A stretch of 58,454 bases of DNA, taken from positions 1 to 58,454 of the forward strand of contig JAGHUX010000017.1 of assembly GCA_018064605.1 (NCBI GenBank). The letters are read 5' to 3'. Under the pieces are notes generated by a model. It saw only the letters and a program-made list of their open reading frames with translations, made no database searches and had not been told where the DNA came from. Each line of letters opens with the position of its first letter. Positions within the stretch are counted from its first letter, which is position 1. Of this stretch, positions 53,177 through 58,454 are shown piece by piece. The DNA is from Candidatus Limimorpha caballi (GTDB lineage Bacteria > Bacteroidota > Bacteroidia > Bacteroidales > F082). The translations under genes were made by a program, and so were the position numbers.

Positions 53177-53227
53177 TGAATTAAAATGCAGAAAACAAGC
53201 CATTGAATTGAATTAAAATGCAGAAAA
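53177..53227. repeat. 19-bp direct repeat
   Basis: TGAATTAAAATGCAGAAAA occurs at 53177-53195 and 53209-53227, 32 bases apart, upstream of the ATPase fragment. Nothing else is visible between 53127 and 53298. Confidence 0.7.
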
Positions 53228-53298
53228 TAACCTCTCCGTACCAATTAAAAAACATGAACAATATAAGGAAATTAAGATAGTCGCGGCTAAGGAACAAA

Positions 53299-53673
53299 TC
53301 ACCGCAGCTTGCTCATGAACCTCTCGATGTCAACGATGAACCTCACGTGTTCGCCTTCGCCGATGACGCCGTTGTCGTCTTCAGCCGAAACCTTGAATGT
53401 GAGTTTTCTTCCGTCGATCTCCTTGAGCACGGCTGTGGCCCTGACTTTCGCGCCGAGTTTTGACGGCTTGATGTGTGTTGTGTTGATGAGGCTTCCGACC
53501 GTGGTGCAGCCTTCCGGCAGGTCGTTCCCGACGGCGGTCATCGCCGCGTTCTCCATCAGGCCCACCATGGCTGGAGTGGCGAAGACGTCAATGCCGCCGC
53601 TTCCGTATCTGCGTGCCGTGTTCGATTCTGATACTGTTGTCTCGCTTGTGTGTGATAATCCGATGGTCAGCAT
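53299..53673 (-). CDS. hotdog-fold thioesterase (FlK-like)
   Basis: 124 residues from the ATG at 53673 (MLTIGLSHTSETTV). Motifs: YGSGGIDVFATPAMVGLMENAAM, LPEGCTTVGSLINTTHIKPSKLG, a basic strand (AVLKEIDGRKLTFKVSA) and GEGEHVRFIVDIERFM. Similar to the fluoroacetyl-CoA-type thioesterase subfamily, which hydrolyses small acyl-CoAs. Substrate unknown. The -7 element TATCTTTG is 14 bases upstream. Confidence 0.85.
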   Translation of the reverse strand: MLTIGLSHTSETTVSESNTARRYGSGGIDVFATPAMVGLMENAAMTAVGNDLPEGCTTVGSLINTTHIKPSKLGAKVRATAVLKEIDGRKLTFKVSAEDDNGVIGEGEHVRFIVDIERFMSKLR

Positions 53674-53687
53674 ATTTTTAATTTTTG

Positions 53688-53695
53688 CAAAGATA
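53688..53695 (-). promoter_or_regulatory. -7 element of the thioesterase gene
   Basis: TATCTTTG on the minus strand. Confidence 0.65.
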
Positions 53696-53756
53696 GGAAT
53701 AAAAAGCATGTTGCTGTCCGAAAAAATGTGTTATTTCGCCCGTGTTGTTTGTTTTT

Positions 53757-53926
53757 TTTGTTAGCGCAGCAAAATAACACAAAGGAGTGACCTCCCGAAC
53801 GGAAATCAGCCCTTGTTCTTTGTCCTCAAAAAGTTTTATCGGACAGCAATAGTTGTATATATCCGGGATTTTCTTGCTCAATTGTGGAGCAATCAGTTGT
53901 TTTAATTCCTCTACAGGTAAGAACAA
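53757..53926 (-). pseudogene. unidentified gene fragment
   Basis: The minus-strand frame reads FLPVEELKQLIAPQLSKKI, IKLFEDKEQGLISVREVT, LCYFAALT and then merges into the thioesterase promoter region. Codon content looks protein-like but it has no proper start, end or recognised family, so it is probably a remnant. The rest of the 420-base gap up to glf (53927-54093) shows no gene. Confidence 0.3.
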
Positions 53927-54093
53927 TTAGTCTCCAACTCCGCGTGATTTCCGCGTTCGTCTAAGTGGATGCCCGTCCTTGGAAAAGGAATACTCTATTT
54001 TGGCGCGCCAATGGATACAGTAACGTGAACCATCGCAAGTGTGTAAACAAATTTAGGACGATGTCAACGTTTTTGGGAAAGTGAGGTGAAACT

Positions 54094-55215
54094 TTAAAAC
54101 AATCCCATCACCTTTTCAGTAATAGGTGCCATATCGTAATACTTATACTCCGCTAAGCGGCCGCCAAAGATTACGTTCTCCTCTTTTGCTGCCAACTCGC
54201 GATATTGCTCGGCAAGCGCATTATTCTTATCATCATTGACGGGATAATATTGCTCCATACCAAGCTTATACTCTGTGGAATATTCTTCACTCACTGCTGT
54301 CTTCGGACAGTCATATACCGCTTGGCCAAACATCTCAAAATGCTTGTGCTCAATCACGCGAGTATATGGTTCGTTATGACTTGTGTAGTTAATGACCGCA
54401 TTGCCTTGATAGTTCGGTGTATCTTCCACACGCGTCTTAAACGTCACTGTCCTCCAATCTAATCTGCCTAAACTATATCCAAAATACTCGTCTAAGGGTC
54501 CTGTATAAACAAGATTGTCAGCAACCTCTCGCCAATTATTTTTGTACTCTTTGAAGAAATCGCAGTTGATGCGGGTGTCAATACCTTCGAGGAGTTTATT
54601 GATAAGCACATTATACCCACCTATTGGAATACCTTGGTATCGATCATTAAAATAATTATTATCAAAGACAAAGCGAACAGGAAGACGTTTGATAATAAAG
54701 GCTGGCAAGTCTTTACAATCTCTACCCCATTGCTTCTCTGTATATTCCTTAATAAGCTTCTCAAAGATATCCTTACCCACCAAACATAGGGCTTGTTCTT
54801 CAAGGTTTGCAGGTTCTTGTCCTTGTAAAGCCGCTACGGCTTCTGCCTTTTGCTCCTCTATGCGAGCCTTTGCTTCTTCGGGCGTGTGTACATCTTTCCA
54901 CATCTGGCAGAATGTATTCATATTAAATGGAAGGTTGTACAATTCGCCTTTGTAGTTAGCAACGGGGCTATTCGTATAGCGGTTAAACTCAACGAGTGAG
55001 TTCACAAAGTCCCAAACTTCTTTATTATTAGTATGAAAGATATGGGCACCATACTTATGAATATTGATGCCTTCTATTTGCTCACAATACACATTGCCAC
55101 CCAATTGAGGGCGTTTGTCAATAACGAGGCAGCGTTTACCAGCTTTGCGAGCGAAATAAGCAAACGTGGCTCCAAATAGACCGGAGCCTACAATGAGGTA
55201 GTCGTAGTTAGTCAT
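54094..55215 (-). CDS. glf: UDP-galactopyranose mutase
   Basis: A 373-residue flavoenzyme converting UDP-galactopyranose to UDP-galactofuranose. FAD-binding start YDYLIVGSGLFGATFAYFARKAGKRCLVIDKR, then LGGNVYCE, HKYGAHIFHTNNKEVWDFV, and a C-terminal GRLAEYKYYDM. Length is normal. Overlaps the following polytopic transferase gene by 8 bases. Supplies Galf for glycan made by its neighbours. Confidence 0.96.
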   Translation of the reverse strand: MTNYDYLIVGSGLFGATFAYFARKAGKRCLVIDKRPQLGGNVYCEQIEGINIHKYGAHIFHTNNKEVWDFVNSLVEFNRYTNSPVANYKGELYNLPFNMNTFCQMWKDVHTPEEAKARIEEQKAEAVAALQGQEPANLEEQALCLVGKDIFEKLIKEYTEKQWGRDCKDLPAFIIKRLPVRFVFDNNYFNDRYQGIPIGGYNVLINKLLEGIDTRINCDFFKEYKNNWREVADNLVYTGPLDEYFGYSLGRLDWRTVTFKTRVEDTPNYQGNAVINYTSHNEPYTRVIEHKHFEMFGQAVYDCPKTAVSEEYSTEYKLGMEQYYPVNDDKNNALAEQYRELAAKEENVIFGGRLAEYKYYDMAPITEKVMGLF

Positions 55216-56872
55216 TTGTTTTTAAGGATTTACGGCAATATAGTTTTCGAACTTCTAATTCAGGATGTCCAACCCATGGGGCATCGTCTGGTTCTGGAGT
55301 TCCCACAAAGTATTCATCAAACTCTTCTGGCCATCCCCAAGGCATTTCTTGTAGTTCCTTTGCCATGACGACAGAATCCCATTTACACAAGAAGACGAAG
55401 TCCGGCTCAATCATATTTTCTTTGGGGAAATAGTGAAAGTTCTGCACTTGGTGATAATTGGCTGCATTTACTGCATCAAAGGCATAAAGGCAGCAATAAT
55501 CATAGCAAGCAGTAAGAATTGCAGACTGATTTGGCTGATAGTTGTACTCCTCTAGGATATCGTACACTCGGTTAAAATAGTCTTCTTGTTTTTCCGTTAG
55601 TGCAATCTCTGCAAAATATTGATTCCCTCTTGTAAAATGGTGAGAGTCGTCGCGAGATTGATAGTCTTTTAGAATATTGCTCAAAGGTATAAGACCGATA
55701 ATAACAATGACAAATAATAGATGATTCCAATTTTCTGCCGGATGTTTTCGTTCTTGGTCAAAATAGATAATAAACCATGCTAAAGAATACGAACCTACTG
55801 CCGATATAATATGTCCGTTTGTCCCAAATGGTGCTATAAAAGGAAATATGAACAAGAAAACATAGAACCAATTATTTGGTAACGTCAATGCTTGTAATGA
55901 CAATCGATTGGAGAATAAACATGGGATAAGGATAATGCTTGCATAAAAGATGACTATTGGAGCGAGAGGTTTAACTTGATAATGTAAATAAATCAGAATC
56001 AGTCCTGTATAAACCAATGTGAGTAACCATCTCTTTGATGTTTTTGTAGCTAACCAATATGCTCCTACCATTACGAGTAATGCAAAAATACAATCACGAA
56101 CCAAGAACCCATACTGGAGTACAAAACTAGCCCCATCATAATGATAGCCACTTTTACCAATATAAGAAGCCGTGAACAACATTGCTTCAAATATTTCACT
56201 TATATCACATACGACAAAATGCACATATGCAATAGATAAGAGAACACCGACAATGCCAGAAAGCAAGAATAATCCCATTTGCTTTTTGTTATGCCAATAG
56301 AAAACACAAATTAAAATGGCAATACAAACAAGAATAGCTAATGCAGCAGGGATTACTATAAAACATAAAAGCCCCAAGCATACTACACATATCCCTGCCC
56401 AAAGGTATTTAGTCCACATTCTTTTCGCATAATAGAATAGGACAAAAGAGCAAAGTGCCCAATTTGTTACAGCAACTCGCATAGGGTTATAGCACATCAC
56501 ACCTCCTGTTGTGAAGTACACTAAGAAGATTAGAGCGAAATACTTGATGAACCTCTTTTTGTCAAACACTATACAACAGGTTGCCGTTGATAGAATGATT
56601 GTTAGCCACATGAGGACACAAGATGCCAACCTTGATTGTACAACGCTCGTTAAATCGAGGAAAGGAAACCAATGGGCAGCAAGAAGATTCCACTGTGATT
56701 TACCAGTTACGCAAGACATATCATATGCCTCTTGCATTTTCAATAAGAAATAAGACTCATCGTAAGCAGTGAAAAATCCATACTTAAGATTAGCAACGGA
56801 AATGATGCTCAAGACGAGCAATACAATAGATAAAATGGCAAATGGCCAATCCTTTTTCAAAATCTCTTTCAT
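55208..56872 (-). CDS. polytopic membrane protein, GtrC/GT-C-type glycosyltransferase candidate
   Basis: 554 residues with about eleven hydrophobic segments (e.g. WPFAILSIVLLVLSIISV, LAILVCIAILICVFYW, WFYVFLFIFPFIAPFG) and a ~130-residue soluble C-terminal part. Acidic residues in the first external loop (TAYDESYFLLKMQEAY) are typical of GT-C enzymes using polyprenyl-phosphate sugars. Gene order GT2-GtrA beside it resembles gtrABC glycan-modification sets, where the third protein is serotype-specific and poorly conserved. Overlaps the upstream GT2 gene by 4 bases. Confidence 0.65.
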   Translation of the reverse strand: MKEILKKDWPFAILSIVLLVLSIISVANLKYGFFTAYDESYFLLKMQEAYDMSCVTGKSQWNLLAAHWFPFLDLTSVVQSRLASCVLMWLTIILSTATCCIVFDKKRFIKYFALIFLVYFTTGGVMCYNPMRVAVTNWALCSFVLFYYAKRMWTKYLWAGICVVCLGLLCFIVIPAALAILVCIAILICVFYWHNKKQMGLFLLSGIVGVLLSIAYVHFVVCDISEIFEAMLFTASYIGKSGYHYDGASFVLQYGFLVRDCIFALLVMVGAYWLATKTSKRWLLTLVYTGLILIYLHYQVKPLAPIVIFYASIILIPCLFSNRLSLQALTLPNNWFYVFLFIFPFIAPFGTNGHIISAVGSYSLAWFIIYFDQERKHPAENWNHLLFVIVIIGLIPLSNILKDYQSRDDSHHFTRGNQYFAEIALTEKQEDYFNRVYDILEEYNYQPNQSAILTACYDYCCLYAFDAVNAANYHQVQNFHYFPKENMIEPDFVFLCKWDSVVMAKELQEMPWGWPEEFDEYFVGTPEPDDAPWVGHPELEVRKLYCRKSLKTND

Positions 56873-57585
56873 TTCAAATTCTTTTTAATGGTTCTGAAAT
56901 CTCTTAATGCTTGCCATCCAATTTTGAAGATGCGTTTCATGTTGATACTATTTACTCCGCCTTGACGCGGTTTGAACGTAATCGGCATAAAACGCACAGG
57001 CTCTCCAAAGCGTACAAAACACATTGTCAAGATGATATTTGGCAGATTATAATCCTTCGGCATAATGTCAATATATCGTTTCAACGCTTCAGTCTGCATT
57101 AACCTAAAAGGAGCATTGGCATCGGGCAATTGAACATGGAAGAGAAGACGAACAAGCAGACAAACGACTCTCTCTACAAAAGCGCGTTGTTGCCCGTCAC
57201 CTCGTTCAGTACGATTACCGAACTGACCGGTATAGGTCGTTCTATTACTCCAAAAGTCGTAAAACTCGTCGGGATTAGTTTGCCCATCGCTATCCGTTTG
57301 GAAAATATAATCGGCTCCGTTATCAATGGCATAGCGGTATAGATACAGAACCGTTGCCCCGTGACCGCCATTAGGCTTATCTAATGGCTCTAAATAGGGG
57401 TACTTGGCTTTAAGCTCCTCTAACACTTTGCCGGTGTTGTCCTTACTGCCGTCGTTAGCAATAACGAGTTTGGCAACATTGCCTTCTGCATGAATCTTTT
57501 CACACACGGGATGCCATTGCTTGATAGTTGTTTCAATGTTCGACTCCTCATTATGGGCGGGCATTACAATGTAAAAAGTGTCCAT
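56869..57585 (-). CDS. glycosyltransferase family 2 (GtrB/dolichyl-phosphate-like)
   Basis: A 238-residue GT-A enzyme: MPAHNEESNIETTIKQW, LVIANDGSKDNTGKVLEEL, KPNGGHGATVLYLY and the metal motif in FQTDSDGQTNPDEF. It lacks the two C-terminal membrane helices of GtrB but has similar catalytic organisation. Expected to charge a polyprenyl phosphate with a sugar. Confidence 0.87.
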   Translation of the reverse strand: MDTFYIVMPAHNEESNIETTIKQWHPVCEKIHAEGNVAKLVIANDGSKDNTGKVLEELKAKYPYLEPLDKPNGGHGATVLYLYRYAIDNGADYIFQTDSDGQTNPDEFYDFWSNRTTYTGQFGNRTERGDGQQRAFVERVVCLLVRLLFHVQLPDANAPFRLMQTEALKRYIDIMPKDYNLPNIILTMCFVRFGEPVRFMPITFKPRQGGVNSINMKRIFKIGWQALRDFRTIKKNLK

Positions 57586-57586
57586 A

Positions 57587-57997
57587 TTATTTGTTTTTAA
57601 AGGTTATACACTTATTCGATAAATATTGTACTAAAGCCACAGCGACTATGCTAATCAATTTGCATACAATCTCATTCCATTCGGCAACTTCCACCATAAG
57701 ATAGAGCATCAATTCACTTATCCCGAGACCAATTAAACCGATGGTATAAAAAGATAGAAAACGAAGCCAAGGCTTATCTTTAACCTTGAAATTCACTCCT
57801 CTATTTAGGAAGAAACTACAGATAATACCACAGTGGATACTAATGACGTTTGCCCATAAATAAGGCAGAATGTCAAAGTGGCATAACAAGGTATAAACAC
57901 CAAAATCAAGAGCGGCACAAAAGCCCCCTATAAGCCCGTACAAAATGAGCGTACGGAAACGAAAGAAAAGAGTTTTAATTAATTGTTGTACTTGCAT
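57587..57997 (-). CDS. GtrA family membrane protein
   Basis: A 136-residue protein with four membrane segments: LILYGLIGGFCAALDFGVYTLL, a second with WANVISIHCGIICSFFLNRGVNF, LSFYTIGLIGLGISELML, and LISIVAVALVQYLSNKCITF. GtrA proteins flip polyprenyl-phosphate sugars across the inner membrane. One base separates it from the GT2 gene. Confidence 0.9.
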   Translation of the reverse strand: MQVQQLIKTLFFRFRTLILYGLIGGFCAALDFGVYTLLCHFDILPYLWANVISIHCGIICSFFLNRGVNFKVKDKPWLRFLSFYTIGLIGLGISELMLYLMVEVAEWNEIVCKLISIVAVALVQYLSNKCITFKNK

Positions 57998-58392
57998 AAA
58001 AACGCGGATTTCTTCCTTGCCTATCCGTGTTTTGAAGTCCTGAGAAAACCTGTCATTTCGAACAAGCTTTAGAAATCCACGCTGTGTATATTAGCCTGTG
58101 CACAATGGCATAAGTGTAAAATTCACCCGTGGACATCTGCCACTTACTTGTTCTCGAATATTACAAATATTTTGAAGTTTCTCAGGTTTCAAAACATCGA
58201 TAACAAGCGTTAAAAAACGCCTTGGCGATAAGTGCCGGAGCACGTCTCGCACAATATGTCCTCCTCTTTGACGTCAGTGAGTGACGGGCAAGTTACGTCT
58301 GCCGGACGTGTCTTGCAACTTTCGCCTGCAAAAATACAAAAAAAACAGAATACGCAGATATATTTCCGATTTTGAAGAAAAAGATTATATTT
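57998..58392. other. 395-base gap: long leader upstream of GtrA gene
   Basis: No gene was found. A minus-strand -7 element TATTTTTG lies at 58329-58336. If it drives the glycan cluster, the untranslated leader is about 325 bases long. The leader holds short inverted strings but no clear terminator or known riboswitch. Confidence 0.4.
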
Positions 58393-58454
58393 TTATAATT
58401 TCTTGACTGTTTTGATACCTCCTTTGTTTCCGGCAACGTATGAGACCGGAGTGG
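58393..58454 (-). CDS. C-terminal end of a protein, possibly T9SS-type tail
   Basis: The last 20 codons of a minus-strand gene enter from the right edge: TPVSYVAGNKGGIKTVKKL then stop. The Gly-x-Lys-Thr-Val-Lys-Lys ending resembles type A sorting-domain tails, but this is too short for a firm call. Confidence 0.4.
   Translation of the reverse strand, partial: TPVSYVAGNKGGIKTVKKL

Overview
The window is a piece of chromosome from a member of the Bacteroidales, most likely an anaerobic, gut-type uncultured lineage. Several things point there. Nearly all promoters carry the Bacteroidetes -7 element TAnnTTTG. There is a type IX secretion (T9SS) block (gldJ, two porU-like sortases, porV), a TamL-type BamA-family lipoprotein, the rpmG-DUF4295-ftsY-rimO gene order, and a multimeric NAD(H)-linked [FeFe] hydrogenase. 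No tRNA, rRNA, CRISPR array or transposase was found by eye.

Layout. 0-8.3 kb: end of a FISUMP-like surface protein, a Fic protein, ftcD, rpmG-DUF4295-ftsY-rimO and eno. 8.3-17.7 kb (minus): a RecD-like helicase, tamL, folC, tonB/exbD/exbB, anmK and murF. 17.8-30 kb: gldJ divergent from porU-porU2-porV, followed by a convergent gingipain-like C25 protease with a T9SS sorting domain. 30-31.8 kb: rpmH and pepD. 32-36.3 kb (minus): a hydrogenase-linked regulatory operon (DRTGG, PHP, ATPase, DRTGG, RsbW-like kinase, HydS-like iron-sulfur protein, GNAT). 36.4-37.5 kb: queH and a MazF-type toxin-antitoxin pair. 37.7-42.2 kb: the hydrogenase operon hydBAC with a small [2Fe-2S] protein in front.

42.3-53.9 kb is accessory DNA, AT-rich in parts. 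It holds two further fic genes (one truncated), two copies of an unrecognised ~230-nt structured RNA that each precede a small HTH gene, two small secreted proteins, a RelE/ParE pair, and a CXXX-repeat RiPP cluster. The RiPP cluster consists of a Cys-rich precursor with a twin-arginine lipoprotein leader, two radical-SAM/SPASM maturases, a maturase-like protein, a small accessory protein, and then tatA and tatC. Gene debris follows. 54-58 kb is a small glycan-modification cluster (UDP-galactopyranose mutase, polytopic transferase, GT2, GtrA).

Two systems stand out. (1) The paired RNAs: copies at about 43.61-43.85 and 46.80-47.03 kb keep the same fold through several compensatory base-pair changes, and their terminator hairpin competes with an upstream closing helix. 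The downstream HTH genes have no promoter of their own, so attenuation is likely. (2) The RiPP cluster: the peptide appears built to be cross-linked in the cytoplasm, exported folded by the adjacent Tat translocase, and anchored as a surface lipoprotein. The HTH of RNA copy B sits immediately upstream of this cluster and could control it; that last link is inference.
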